This document shows positions 50,861 to 59,021 of a stretch of 64,000 bases of DNA, one piece after another. The stretch's first letter is position 1. The number at the start of each line of letters is the position of its first letter. This stretch comes from Chryseobacterium sp. BGARF1. GTDB lineage: Bacteria > Bacteroidota > Bacteroidia > Flavobacteriales > Weeksellaceae. The position numbers and the translations under genes were made by a program. A model generated the notes under the pieces. That model was not told the origin of the DNA. It was given only the letters and a program-made list of their open reading frames with translations, and did no database searches. The stretch lies in NCBI RefSeq assembly GCF_001677955.1, contig NZ_LELA01000090.1, forward strand, positions 1 to 64,000, in the 5' to 3' direction.

Positions 50861-51213
50861 TGCCACAAAAAATCACAGATACCGCCCAACTATCATGCAA
50901 TCAAGGAATTATGCCCAGTAATCTTACGGTTACCAGTCAGAATTTTTCTACGGCGGACGGAAAAATGATTGCTACAGAACAGGATAAACAGGCTATGGTT
51001 AATATAAAACCTTTCGGGCAATGCAAGCTAAAGCCAACAACAGGCGGGTATTTACCTTGTATTCCTGCACCGAAAATATGGCAAAAAACAACAGAGAAAG
51101 ATACTATCAACAATTACAAAATTCTTACTGAGGATTCTTTTTGTATGTGTAGCACTGGCGGTAAAATTGAAGTAGCAGACAAAGGACATGGTGAAAAACA
51201 TGAGATTCAATAA
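50860..51213 (+). CDS. DUF4280 PAAR-like protein, copy 2
   Basis: 117 residues, a clear paralogue of 46907-47251: ITDTAQLSCNQGIMPSNLTV, DKQAMVNIKPFGQCKLKPTT, YLPCIPAPKIWQ, and CMCSTGGKIEVA near the end. Four Cys are conserved. No toxin follows, so this tip gene seems to have lost its own effector module. It is the last gene of the island. Confidence 0.8.
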   Translation: MPQKITDTAQLSCNQGIMPSNLTVTSQNFSTADGKMIATEQDKQAMVNIKPFGQCKLKPTTGGYLPCIPAPKIWQKTTEKDTINNYKILTEDSFCMCSTGGKIEVADKGHGEKHEIQ

Positions 51214-51281
51214 TTTTTAGATTAAGGTTTCGCATATTAAAACAATTTCTAAACATTAAATTTGCTGATAATTTAAATAGA

Positions 51282-51401
51282 ATGGAAGAAAAAATAATCA
51301 GGTTTAAAACCTCTCCCCGAATCGCTCATAAAAGACATTCAATTTTTCCTGAAAGTAAATATTATAACAAACATCCACTCCCGTTTGTTACTCTTACATA
51401 A
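51282..51401 (+). CDS. Possible small ORF (39 residues)
   Basis: ATG at 51282 encodes a basic 39-residue peptide (KTSPRIAHKRHSIFPESKYY in the middle) and ends TAA at 51401. It is in the island direction. No homologue is recognised; it may be a chance frame or the tail of a lost gene. Confidence 0.2.
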   Translation: MEEKIIRFKTSPRIAHKRHSIFPESKYYNKHPLPFVTLT

Positions 51402-51491
51402 ATAGGCGTTACGCCTTCGCCGGGTTTTCATTAGATTTCAAGTGTACTAATACCTTGGGTTTCGCTGAATTTATTTTTAGTAAAAAATTCA

Positions 51492-51525
51492 CAAAAAAAA
51501 CCGAAACAAAAATGCTTCGGATTTA
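51492..51525 (-). terminator. Terminator of fabI
   Basis: Stem CCGAA(a) / (c)TTCGG around a short loop (51501-51520), followed on the minus strand by a long T-run. It lies 24 bases after the fabI stop. Confidence 0.75.
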
Positions 51526-51548
51526 ATTATTTAGAGTGAAAATTTCAC

Positions 51549-52358
51549 TTATTCAACATCATATTTGCTGATCACTTTCTGAGTAACTCCAGAGCTGCTG
51601 AATCCTCCATCGTGGAAAAGATTCTGCATGGTTACTTTCTTCGTTAAATCCGAGAAAAGAGTTACGCAGTAGTCTGCACATTCTAGAGCTGTAGCATTTC
51701 CAAGTGGAGACATATCTTCAGCATATCCTAAGAAACCTCCGAAACCTTTTACGCCGCTACCAGCAGTAGTTGGAGTAGGAGACTGAGAAACTGTATTTAC
51801 ACGCACTTTTCTTTCACCCCAATAGTTTCCGAAAGTTCTTGCGATACTTTCCAAATATGCTTTGTTATCAGACATATCGTTATAATCTGGGAATGTTCTT
51901 TGAGCAGCAATATAAGTTAATGCCAAAATACTTCCCCATTCGTTCATACAGTCTTTTTCGTAAGCTACTCTCATTACTTTATGGAAAGAAACTGCTGAAA
52001 TATCCCAACCTTTTTCCAACCAGTCGTAATTCATTTCGGTATAATGCTTTCCTTTTCTCACGTTGATAGACATACCGATAGAGTGAAGGATGAAGTCGAT
52101 TTTACCGAATTTCGCAACAGCAGCATCAAAAAGTTTTTCAAGATCTTCGATAGAAGTTGCATCTGCACCGATCACCTCAGAACCTGTTTTTTCTGCTAAA
52201 CCGTTCAATTCTCCCATTCTAAGAGCGATTGGAGCGTTTGACAGGATAAATTCTGCGCCTTCTTCGTGGCATCTTTCAGCAACTTTCCATGCGATAGATT
52301 GTTCATTAAGGGCTCCAAAAATAATTCCCTTCTTGCCTTTAAGTAAACCGTATGACAT
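51549..52358 (-). CDS. fabI: Enoyl-[acyl-carrier-protein] reductase (NADH)
   Basis: 269 residues, an atypical short-chain dehydrogenase. It does the last step of fatty acid elongation, reducing trans-2-enoyl-ACP. Features: N-terminal LLKGKKGIIFGALNEQSIAWKVAERCHEEGAEFI, GADATSIEDLEKLF, LHSIGMSI, and the FabI catalytic pair Tyr and Lys in YNDMSDNK (Y-x6-K), followed by LGNATALECADYCVTLFS. Triclosan-type target. It has its own -7 box upstream and a terminator downstream. Confidence 0.95.
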   Translation of the reverse strand: MSYGLLKGKKGIIFGALNEQSIAWKVAERCHEEGAEFILSNAPIALRMGELNGLAEKTGSEVIGADATSIEDLEKLFDAAVAKFGKIDFILHSIGMSINVRKGKHYTEMNYDWLEKGWDISAVSFHKVMRVAYEKDCMNEWGSILALTYIAAQRTFPDYNDMSDNKAYLESIARTFGNYWGERKVRVNTVSQSPTPTTAGSGVKGFGGFLGYAEDMSPLGNATALECADYCVTLFSDLTKKVTMQNLFHDGGFSSSGVTQKVISKYDVE

Positions 52359-52382
52359 AATTTTTTAATGTTTATTGATCCA

Positions 52383-52390
52383 CAAATGTA
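52383..52390 (-). promoter_or_regulatory. Bacteroidota -7 box (TACATTTG) of fabI
   Basis: An exact TAnnTTTG match on the minus strand 24 bases before the ATG at 52358. A TTG at 52408-52410 lies at a slightly short spacing for the -33 element. Confidence 0.5.
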
Positions 52391-52422
52391 ATGATAATTT
52401 GTGTTTACAACATAATAAAAAA

Positions 52423-52454
52423 CGAAGCCTTCCTAAAAAGACCCCGTTTTTCTT
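52423..52454 (-). terminator. Possible terminator after the 52481-52780 gene
   Basis: Minus-strand stem AAAACGGGGTC / GGCTTCGTTTT with several G-T pairs, then a T-rich run. It is weaker than the other hairpins. Confidence 0.45.
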
Positions 52455-52480
52455 TGATAATATATAAAAGACTAATAAAC

Positions 52481-52780
52481 TTAGTTAGTTTTTTTGTTCC
52501 ATTCTGCTTTTACATCTTCTGCAGCATCTTTGGTTTTTTCCCAAGCTTCATTCGCTCCATCTTTGATATCTTCCCATGTATCTGCAGCATTAGCTTTTAC
52601 CCTGTCTAGCCAATCTTCATGTTTTGCTTCTTCATCATTATTCCTTTTCTCATTGATATAGTCTCTGGCTTTGTCTGCTAAGTCACTAATTTTCCACTTA
52701 GCTTCTGTTGCTGCATTTTTTAGAGAATTTTCTGTGTTATCTACCGCTTTTTCTGCTTTGTTGTAATCCTGATTTTCCAT
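52481..52780 (-). CDS. Small hydrophilic amphipathic-helix protein (LEA/YtxH-like)
   Basis: 99 residues, no signal peptide or membrane segment, very charged. It consists of repeated amphipathic helical units with Trp, Asp and Lys (DTWEDIKDGANEAWEKTKDA, AEDVKAEWNKK), like LEA or apolipoprotein-type stress proteins. Such proteins stabilise membranes or proteins under desiccation or stress; that role here is inferred from composition. Monocistronic. Confidence 0.65.
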   Translation of the reverse strand: MENQDYNKAEKAVDNTENSLKNAATEAKWKISDLADKARDYINEKRNNDEEAKHEDWLDRVKANAADTWEDIKDGANEAWEKTKDAAEDVKAEWNKKTN

Positions 52781-52916
52781 TATGTTAATATTTAAGTGTT
52801 ATACTATAAGATTAAACAAGAACTATTCCTAAAAACAAATGATGCTGTTAAAATTTTCATAATGTTTAATATTCGTTTTTTATAAGCACGAACATGAGAT
52901 TAACTACAACAAATAA

Positions 52917-52943
52917 AAAAGGATTTCAAATAATGAAATCCTT
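52917..52943 (-). terminator. Terminator of the nucleoside phosphorylase gene
   Basis: Perfect stem AAAGGATTTCA / TGAAATCCTTT with a 5-base loop, 7 bases after the stop at 52950, followed by T-rich sequence on the minus strand. Confidence 0.8.
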
Positions 52944-52949
52944 TAAATA

Positions 52950-53804
52950 TTATTTTATGATTCTGTCGAGAACCCACTCAATCAAATTCTTTTCAGAAGC
53001 ATGATGGTCTGATGAAAACTCACCACGTCTTCTGTTGGCAATCACGTTATTTACGGTAATTGCTTTGTGGCCTAGCAATTTTGAGAAAGCATAAATTGCA
53101 GATGTTTCCATTTCAAAATTGGTAATTCCTAGATCATTCAAAGTCTCAAGAAATTTATCATCCAAAGCTTTTAAACGAAGCTGTCTTCCTTGTGGAGCGT
53201 AAAATCCAGGGAAAGTAGCTGTATTTCCGTGGTATTTGGCATCTTTATACAATTCGCCCAATTCTTCAGACCATTCAGAGAAATAAAGCATGGGCTTAAT
53301 TTTTTCGTACGGAAATTTTTCAAAGAAATTTTTAGAAAATTCATTTTCAAACTGATAATCCTGATAAAAATGCATCAAACCGTCAAGCCCAACCACATTT
53401 TGAGTAACCAACATATTGTCAACCTGCACATCAGGATTTACACTTCCGCAAGTTCCCATTCTGAATAATTCTAATGACTGATGCTCAGATTTAAATTCTT
53501 TTTCTTTTAGATCAATATTGACCAAAGCATCAAGCTCGTTCATTACAATATCAATGTTTTCGGTACCGATTCCGGTTGACATTACAGAGATTCTCTCACC
53601 ACGCAAAGTTCCTGTGTGAGTGTAAAATTCTCTTTTATTTTTTTTTACTTCAACTTTGTCAAAGTACTTAGAAACCTTTGGAACTCTGTCCGGGTCACCT
53701 ACCAAGATTATTTTGTTGGCAATATCTTCTGGTAACAGGTTAAGGTGATACACACTTCCGTCTTCGTTCAGAACCAATTCTGAAGCTGCAAGTTTATTTA
53801 GCAT
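52950..53804 (-). CDS. Nucleoside phosphorylase (uridine phosphorylase-like)
   Basis: 284 residues, a hexameric PNP/UDP-family phosphorylase. Features: IILVGDPDRVPKVSKYFD, the phosphate and substrate region RGERISVMSTGIGTENIDIVM, FRMGTCGSVNPDV, NFEMETSAIYAFSKLLGH. The MET in FEMETSA binds the nucleoside ribose. It salvages uridine or related nucleosides. Exact base preference (uridine versus purine) cannot be read. It is alone between long non-coding stretches. Confidence 0.85.
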   Translation of the reverse strand: MLNKLAASELVLNEDGSVYHLNLLPEDIANKIILVGDPDRVPKVSKYFDKVEVKKNKREFYTHTGTLRGERISVMSTGIGTENIDIVMNELDALVNIDLKEKEFKSEHQSLELFRMGTCGSVNPDVQVDNMLVTQNVVGLDGLMHFYQDYQFENEFSKNFFEKFPYEKIKPMLYFSEWSEELGELYKDAKYHGNTATFPGFYAPQGRQLRLKALDDKFLETLNDLGITNFEMETSAIYAFSKLLGHKAITVNNVIANRRRGEFSSDHHASEKNLIEWVLDRIIK

Positions 53805-54182
53805 AATTATTTTATTAAAAAAGGGAGGTGAAGATAAGGATTTTGTTTTATAAAAAGCGAATCACTTAAAAGATAATCTTTATTTAATTTAAGATTAAAG
53901 TTCCGGTAATATTGAAATCTTAGATTTGCGTTTTAATAATTACACTTTCTCTTTTGCTGTCGTCATGTTCTTTGTCGATGGCAATTTTTTATTAAACCAC
54001 AAAAGCGGCAAAAGATTTTATGATGAAATAGGCTATTCAAAAGCTAGTAAAACAAACTATTAGATGAAAATTTACATTTTGGGAACTTTTGAATTTCTCT
54101 TTTTCAATCATTTCTTTTGATTCTTTTGTTATTAAAAAGCATTTTAAGTTTTTTTAATCCTCAAAATAAGTTGAAATACAGC
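53805..54182. other. Intergenic region with a partial dispersed repeat
   Basis: 378 bases, AT-rich. CCACAAAAGCGGCAAAAGATTTT (written in parts: CCACAAAAGCGG, then CAAAAGATTTT) at about 53997-54018 is the inverted partial form of the repeat at 37161 and 54620. No gene, promoter or RNA is supported. Confidence 0.6.
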
Positions 54183-54506
54183 TTATCCGCCGACTCTTTT
54201 CGTTTTGTAACCCATATCTTTTAGAATAGCCATAATCTTATCACGGTTATCTCCCTGAATAATAATTGTTCCGTCTTTTTCAGAACCACCGATTCCTAAA
54301 GTGGTTTTTATTTTTTTTGAAATCTTTTTCAAATCATCTTCACTGCCTTCCCAACCTTCTACAATCGTTACAGGCTTTCCGTTTCTGCCTTTCTTTTCAA
54401 ATTTACAAACCAGAGGTTCTTTCTGCTTAAATTCTTCTTCGGGCATTTGAAAATCCTGTTCTTCATGCTCAGGAAAAAGGTTTTTTAGTTGGTCTCTTAA
54501 ATCCAT
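54183..54506 (-). CDS. SUI1/YciH-type translation initiation factor
   Basis: 107 residues. The eIF1/SUI1 fold covers ~30-107: VCKFEKKGRNGKPVTIVEGW, KKISKKIKTTLGIGGSEKDG, TIIIQGDNRDKIMAILKDMGY. Bacterial YciH proteins can influence start-codon choice. The N-terminal ~28 residues are acidic and variable. It is an isolated gene. Confidence 0.88.
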   Translation of the reverse strand: MDLRDQLKNLFPEHEEQDFQMPEEEFKQKEPLVCKFEKKGRNGKPVTIVEGWEGSEDDLKKISKKIKTTLGIGGSEKDGTIIIQGDNRDKIMAILKDMGYKTKRVGG

Positions 54507-54619
54507 AAAACAAAATTAAAAATAATATTTATAATTCGGGATAATTTAATTTTAATCGTAAATATCATTTTAAAAAAATCTGATTTTCTCTAATCTACTA
54601 TAACTGAAAATTCTTAGTA

Positions 54620-54698
54620 TTCTTCGATAAGTAGAACGCCTTTGCGAACTTAAAAACAGGTAGTTGTTAAAAAAAAATCTTAGCGACCTTTGCGTTAA
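54620..54698. repeat. Dispersed intergenic repeat, copy B
   Basis: CTTTGCGAACTTAAAAA followed by AATCTTAGCGACCTTTGCG; the same words with small changes make copy A at 37161-37243. Both copies lie between genes. Confidence 0.6.
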
Positions 54699-54829
54699 AA
54701 TTAAGTATTATAATCAATAACGAATAATCAATAAGAATTCTAAGTTAGATTGACTATTTGGAATAGTTTTCTTTAAACTTTTAAGCAAAATTTAAACCTT
54801 GAAAATTCTTCAATTCACTTTAAAATCAA

Positions 54830-54837
54830 TAAATTTG
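54830..54837 (+). promoter_or_regulatory. Bacteroidota -7 box (TAAATTTG) of gpmI
   Basis: An exact TAnnTTTG match 22 bases before the ATG at 54860. The TTG at 54839 would fall at the transcription start, so it is not the start codon. Confidence 0.5.
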
Positions 54838-54859
54838 TTTGTTTAAAAATCAAATTAAA

Positions 54860-56401
54860 ATGTCTAAAAAAGCAATATTGGCAATACTTGACGGATGGGG
54901 TTTGGGAACAAATCCTGAAGTTTCTGCATTAGCTCAAGCAAATACACCATTCATAGATAGTTGTTATCATAGATTTCCACATACAACTTTAGAAGCGAGC
55001 GGTTTGGCAGTTGGTCTTCCGGCTGGACAAATGGGAAATTCTGAAGTAGGACACATGAATTTGGGAGCAGGTAGAGTAGTATACCAGAATTTGGTAAAAC
55101 TAAATATGGCTGTCGAAAACGGAACTTTAGGACAGGAAAAAGTAATTCAGGAGGCTTTTGCTTATGCTAAAAGAGAAAATAAAAATGTACACTTCATAGG
55201 ATTGGTTTCCAACGGTGGAGTACATTCACATATCAATCATTTAAAAGGACTTTTGTCTGCAGCAAAAGAATTTGGTTTAAATGAAAACGTTTACGTTCAC
55301 GCATTTACTGATGGTAGAGATTGCGATCCGCATTCAGGATTGGGCTTTATTGAAGAGCTTCAATATCACATGGCACAGACTACAGGAAATCTTGCGTCTG
55401 TTACAGGAAGATATTATGCGATGGATCGTGACAGAAGATGGGAGCGTGTAAAATTAGCTTACGACGCCATGGTTGAAGGAGTTGGTTTACAGACTACAAA
55501 CGCATTGGCTGCTATAAAGGCTTCTTATGACGAAAATATTACCGATGAGTTTATCAAGCCAATTATTTTAGTGAAAGAAACTCAGATTGGAAACGTTGTT
55601 CCTGTAGGAAAAATCGTTGATAATGATGTTGTGATTTGCTTTAACTTCCGTACAGACAGAGGTAGAGAGATTACAGAAGTTTTGTGCCAACACGATATGC
55701 CTGATTATTTCATGCGAAAGCTGGATCTTCATTACGTTACATTGACCAATTACGATAAGACCTACCAAAATGTGCATGTTGTTTTTGACGAAGAAGTTTT
55801 AAAAGACACAATGGGTGAAGTTTTAGAAAGAAACGGAAAAACCCAGATCAGAATTGCTGAAACTGAAAAATATCCTCACGTTACGTTTTTCTTTTCAGGA
55901 GGTCGTGAAGAAGTATTTCATGGCGAAAAGAGATTGCTTTGTCCGAGCCCGAAAGATGTACCGACTTACGATTTGAAACCTGAAATGTCTGCTTATGAAA
56001 TTACAAATTCTATTTTACCTGAGCTGGAAAACGAAACAGCAGATTTTATCTGTTTAAATTTCGCAAATACTGATATGGTAGGTCACACCGGAGTTTTTGA
56101 AGCTGCCGTAAAAGCTGCCGAAACGGTAGATCAATGCATCGAAAAAGTAGCAACAATGGCTTACGAACATGGTTATGCCGTTTTCATTTTGGCAGACCAC
56201 GGTAATTCTGATGTAATGATGAATGCAGATGGTTCTCCAAACACACAGCATTCAACTAATTTGGTTCCATTAATTGTTATGGATAAAGATAAAAATTGGG
56301 ATTTAAAACCAGGGAAGTTAGGAGATATGGCACCAACGATTTTATCAGTAATGGGTGTAGAAATTCCTGCAATTATGATAGGTGATATTTTAGTAAGCTA
56401 A
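54860..56401 (+). CDS. gpmI: 2,3-bisphosphoglycerate-independent phosphoglycerate mutase
   Basis: 513 residues. Interconverts 3- and 2-phosphoglycerate in glycolysis using two metal ions. Alkaline-phosphatase-superfamily features: AILDGWGLG, the catalytic Ser in GQMGNSEVGHMNLGAGR, VSNGGVHSH, the metal-binding GRDCDPHSG, RTDRGRE, and near the C terminus NFANTDMVGHTG and ILADHGNSD. The start at 54860 (MSKKAILAILDG) matches the family. It has its own promoter and terminator. Confidence 0.96.
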   Translation: MSKKAILAILDGWGLGTNPEVSALAQANTPFIDSCYHRFPHTTLEASGLAVGLPAGQMGNSEVGHMNLGAGRVVYQNLVKLNMAVENGTLGQEKVIQEAFAYAKRENKNVHFIGLVSNGGVHSHINHLKGLLSAAKEFGLNENVYVHAFTDGRDCDPHSGLGFIEELQYHMAQTTGNLASVTGRYYAMDRDRRWERVKLAYDAMVEGVGLQTTNALAAIKASYDENITDEFIKPIILVKETQIGNVVPVGKIVDNDVVICFNFRTDRGREITEVLCQHDMPDYFMRKLDLHYVTLTNYDKTYQNVHVVFDEEVLKDTMGEVLERNGKTQIRIAETEKYPHVTFFFSGGREEVFHGEKRLLCPSPKDVPTYDLKPEMSAYEITNSILPELENETADFICLNFANTDMVGHTGVFEAAVKAAETVDQCIEKVATMAYEHGYAVFILADHGNSDVMMNADGSPNTQHSTNLVPLIVMDKDKNWDLKPGKLGDMAPTILSVMGVEIPAIMIGDILVS

Positions 56402-56418
56402 AAGTGAATAATATTATC

Positions 56419-56457
56419 AAAAAAATACCGTTATCATTGTGATAGCGGTATTTTTTA
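56419..56457 (+). terminator. Terminator of gpmI
   Basis: Long stem ATACCGTTATCA / TGATAGCGGTAT with one wobble pair, followed by a T-run of six. It lies 23 bases after the stop codon. Confidence 0.85.
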
Positions 56458-56520
56458 TGATTTATGTCAGAAATAGTATGACTTACATATTATATTATGT
56501 CACAAATAACAAATAAATCT

Positions 56521-56528
56521 TATCTTTG
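56521..56528 (+). promoter_or_regulatory. Bacteroidota -7 box (TATCTTTG) of the desaturase gene
   Basis: An exact TAnnTTTG match 22 bases before the ATG at 56551. Confidence 0.5.
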
Positions 56529-56550
56529 TAAATTATAAATATATTATTTG

Positions 56551-57531
56551 ATGTATAATGCTCTCGTAAGAAAAGAAGTAATGGGTATTTTGGAAAAGGA
56601 AGTCGGTTCTTTTCTCGATAAGTTTTTGACTCCAATTGAGAAAATCTGGCAACCTTCAGATTATTTACCAGATCCTTCTAGCTCAGATTTTAAACATGAC
56701 TTAGAAGAAATTCAAACTTTCGCTCAAGAAATGCCTTATGATCTTTTTGTAACATTGATTGGGGATTGTATTACTGAAGAAGCTTTACCTTCTTACGAAT
56801 CTTGGCTAATGAGTGTTGAGGGAATTGATCAGGAAAAAAGCGGGCCGACCTGGGCAAGCTGGATCAGATCTTGGACTGCCGAAGAAAACAGACACGGTGA
56901 TTTACTTGGAAAATATTTGTATTTGTGTGGTAGAGTTAACATGAGACAGATGGAAATTACTACCCAATATCTGATTAGTGATGGTTTTGATATCGGAACC
57001 AGCATGGATCCTTATAGAAACTTTATTTATACAAGCTTCCAAGAAACAGCAACCAACGTTTCACATAGAAGAGTAGGTACTTTGGCAAAGCAAACAGGGA
57101 ACGGTAAACTGGCAAAAATGTGTGGTGTAATTGCTGCAGATGAAGCAAGACATGCTAAAGCATACAAACATTTCGTAGCTAAAATTTTAGAATTAGATCC
57201 TTCTGAAATGATTTTAGCATTTGAAGATATGATGCGTAAAAAAATCGTAATGCCAGCTCACATGATGAGACAGTCTGGTCAAAAAGCAGGGGAGCTTTGG
57301 GGGCATTTTTCTGATGCTGCACAAAGATGTATGGTTTATACAGGTCAGGATTACATCAATATCATGAAAGACCTTCTTGATGAGTGGAAGATTGAGCACG
57401 TTACAGGTCTTACTGAAAAAGCAGAGAAAGCTCAGGAATATCTAATAAAGCTTCCTTCAAGATTACAAAAAATTACAGACAGAATTTCTACTCCTGATTT
57501 ACAGTTTGAATTCAACTGGGTTAAAAAATAA
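56551..57531 (+). CDS. Acyl-ACP desaturase (di-iron, ferritin-like)
   Basis: 326 residues from ATG 56551; the TTG at 56548 is immediately before it and less likely. Di-iron ligands: first helix Glu, EENRHG (E121/E122, H125), and DEARHAKAYKHF near residue 210, the family's paired ExxH motifs. It inserts a cis double bond into acyl-ACP using O2 and ferredoxin; soluble type, as in plant stearoyl-ACP desaturase. It may depend on a ferredoxin such as the one at 13929. It has its own promoter and terminator. Confidence 0.9.
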   Translation: MYNALVRKEVMGILEKEVGSFLDKFLTPIEKIWQPSDYLPDPSSSDFKHDLEEIQTFAQEMPYDLFVTLIGDCITEEALPSYESWLMSVEGIDQEKSGPTWASWIRSWTAEENRHGDLLGKYLYLCGRVNMRQMEITTQYLISDGFDIGTSMDPYRNFIYTSFQETATNVSHRRVGTLAKQTGNGKLAKMCGVIAADEARHAKAYKHFVAKILELDPSEMILAFEDMMRKKIVMPAHMMRQSGQKAGELWGHFSDAAQRCMVYTGQDYINIMKDLLDEWKIEHVTGLTEKAEKAQEYLIKLPSRLQKITDRISTPDLQFEFNWVKK

Positions 57532-57560
57532 TAAGATTTTAACAATAAATTATAAATTGA

Positions 57561-57588
57561 AGTGCCGGAGTTTTTCGGCACTTTTTAT
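57561..57588 (+). terminator. Terminator of the desaturase gene
   Basis: Stem AGTGCCG / CGGCACT with a short loop and a T-run of five. Confidence 0.85.
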
Positions 57589-57596
57589 TTATTTAG

Positions 57597-57604
57597 TATC
57601 TTTG
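57597..57604 (+). promoter_or_regulatory. Bacteroidota -7 box (TATCTTTG) of the HAD phosphatase gene
   Basis: An exact TAnnTTTG match 20 bases before the ATG at 57625 and just after the preceding terminator, which supports that start. Confidence 0.5.
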
Positions 57605-57624
57605 CCCAGCTAAAAACGCAGAAA

Positions 57625-58056
57625 ATGTTAAATAATAAAAAAATTGCTGTTGATTTTGACGGAACTATTGTAGATGACGCATATCCTGCAATTGGGAAGA
57701 CTAAAATTTTCGCCTTCGAAACACTCAAAAAACTTCAGGCTCAAGGTTTTAGACTGATACTTTGGACGTATAGACACGGAAAGGCTTTAGATGAGGCTGT
57801 AGAGTTTTGCCAAAAGAATGGTATTGAGTTCTATGCTGTTAACTCAAGCTTTGAAGGAGAAGTTTTTGATGCTGAAACTCAGTCTAGAAAATTAGATGCA
57901 GATTGGTTTATTGACGACAGGAATTTAGGAGGTTTTCCGGGTTGGGGAGAGATTTATAACATCATCAACGAAAGAATAGAGTTCCGAGTAGAAGGAAAAG
58001 AGGTTTTAGCATATTCAAAACTAAAAAAAGAAAAGAAAAAAGGATTATTCTGGTAA
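57625..58056 (+). CDS. HAD-superfamily hydrolase (BT0820-type)
   Basis: 143 residues from ATG 57625. HAD motif I is VDFDGTIVDDAYP, with nucleophile Asp and acid/base Asp; motif II region is LILWTYRHGKALDEAV; motif IV is WFIDDRNLGGFPGWG. There is no cap domain, so it is a small C0-type phosphatase related to the Bacteroides BT0820 group. The substrate is not known. It ends with a basic tail (KLKKEKKKGLFW). The longer frame from 57562 covers the terminator and is not credible. Confidence 0.8.
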   Translation: MLNNKKIAVDFDGTIVDDAYPAIGKTKIFAFETLKKLQAQGFRLILWTYRHGKALDEAVEFCQKNGIEFYAVNSSFEGEVFDAETQSRKLDADWFIDDRNLGGFPGWGEIYNIINERIEFRVEGKEVLAYSKLKKEKKKGLFW

Positions 58057-58064
58057 GATTTGAG

Positions 58065-58205
58065 AAATTAGAAGTTAGATGTTAGAAATTAGTTTTAATA
58101 TCACTTTTAATAATTTTATCAAGAAAGTAAAGATGTTTATGATTAAAAGATCTATTCAGGAAGTTGAAAATCTAATATCTAACATCTAATATCTAACATC
58201 TATAT
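58065..58205. repeat. Small AT-rich repeat cluster before map
   Basis: GAAATTAGAAGTTAGATGTTAG and, about 90 bases later, ATCTAATATCTAACATC twice: short direct and inverted copies of a TTAGATGTTAG-like word. Possibly replication slippage or a regulatory hairpin; no function can be assigned. Confidence 0.4.
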
Positions 58206-58211
58206 TAAAAA

Positions 58212-59021
58212 ATGATTCAATTAAAAACAATAGACGAACTTCGTCTTATGAAAGAAAGTGCTCAGTTGGTTTCTAGAACATTAGGAATGTTGGCAAAAGA
58301 AATTAAACCGGGAATTACTACTTTATATTTAGATAAATTAGCACACGATTTTATTAAAGATCACGGTGCTGAACCAGCATTTTTAGGATACGGAGGTTTT
58401 CCGAATTCTCTGTGTATCTCACCAAACGAGCAAGTTGTACACGGTTTTCCTAATAAGGACGAAATCAAGGAAGGCGATATACTTTCCGTAGATTGTGGTG
58501 CAATTCTTAACGGTTATGTTGGTGATCATGCTTATACTTTCGAAATTGGTGAAGTAAAACCTGAAACCAAAAAATTATTGAAAGTTGCCAAAGAATCACT
58601 TTACAAAGGAATTGAGCAGTGCATCAGAGGAAAAAGAATTGGTGATATTTCTCACGCTATCCAAAGTCATTGCGAAAAAGAAGGATATGGAGTAGTAAAA
58701 GAGCTTGTTGGCCATGGTTTAGGTAAGAAAATGCACGAAGACCCTCAAGTTCCGAATTACGGAAAACAGGGAAGTGGAAAAGTAATTAAAGACGGTTTAG
58801 CTATTGCTATCGAACCGATGATCAATCTAGGAACCGAAAAAGTAAAATTCCATAATGATGGTTGGACGGTTACAACACTAGATAATCAACCTTCGGCCCA
58901 TTTTGAACATGATGTTTGTGTGATTAATGGTAGACCTGTTTTATTATCAACTTTCCAATATATTTATGATGCCTTGGGTATTGTAAGTGATGAAGAAAAG
59001 CCATTTCAACTGGATTTTTAA
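58212..59021 (+). CDS. map: Type I methionine aminopeptidase
   Basis: 269 residues. Removes the initiator Met from new proteins. Pita-bread fold with five metal ligands: Asp in VDCGAILNGYVGDHAYTF (D and D), His in GHGLGKKMHEDP, Glu in AIEPMINLG, Glu in HFEHDVCV. The N-terminal extension is short, type Ia. Its stop overlaps the ATG of the methyltransferase gene (TAATG). Confidence 0.96.
   Translation: MIQLKTIDELRLMKESAQLVSRTLGMLAKEIKPGITTLYLDKLAHDFIKDHGAEPAFLGYGGFPNSLCISPNEQVVHGFPNKDEIKEGDILSVDCGAILNGYVGDHAYTFEIGEVKPETKKLLKVAKESLYKGIEQCIRGKRIGDISHAIQSHCEKEGYGVVKELVGHGLGKKMHEDPQVPNYGKQGSGKVIKDGLAIAIEPMINLGTEKVKFHNDGWTVTTLDNQPSAHFEHDVCVINGRPVLLSTFQYIYDALGIVSDEEKPFQLDF

Larger units (their letters stand above)
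51214..51548. other. Intergenic region closing the T6SS island
   Basis: 335 bases with no firm gene. One short ORF (51282-51401, 39 residues) is possible. Near 51408 a hairpin GGCGTTACGCC is followed by GGGTTTT. The fabI terminator is at 51492-51525. Confidence 0.5.
54507..54859. other. Intergenic region before gpmI with dispersed repeat and promoter
   Basis: 353 bases, AT-rich. It holds repeat copy B (54620-54698) and a -7 box (54830-54837). Nothing else is supported. Confidence 0.6.

Noticed and set aside
58065..58205. Possible small RNA in the repeat-rich gap before map
   Set aside because: Short complementary words exist, but there is no promoter-terminator pair to define an RNA gene.
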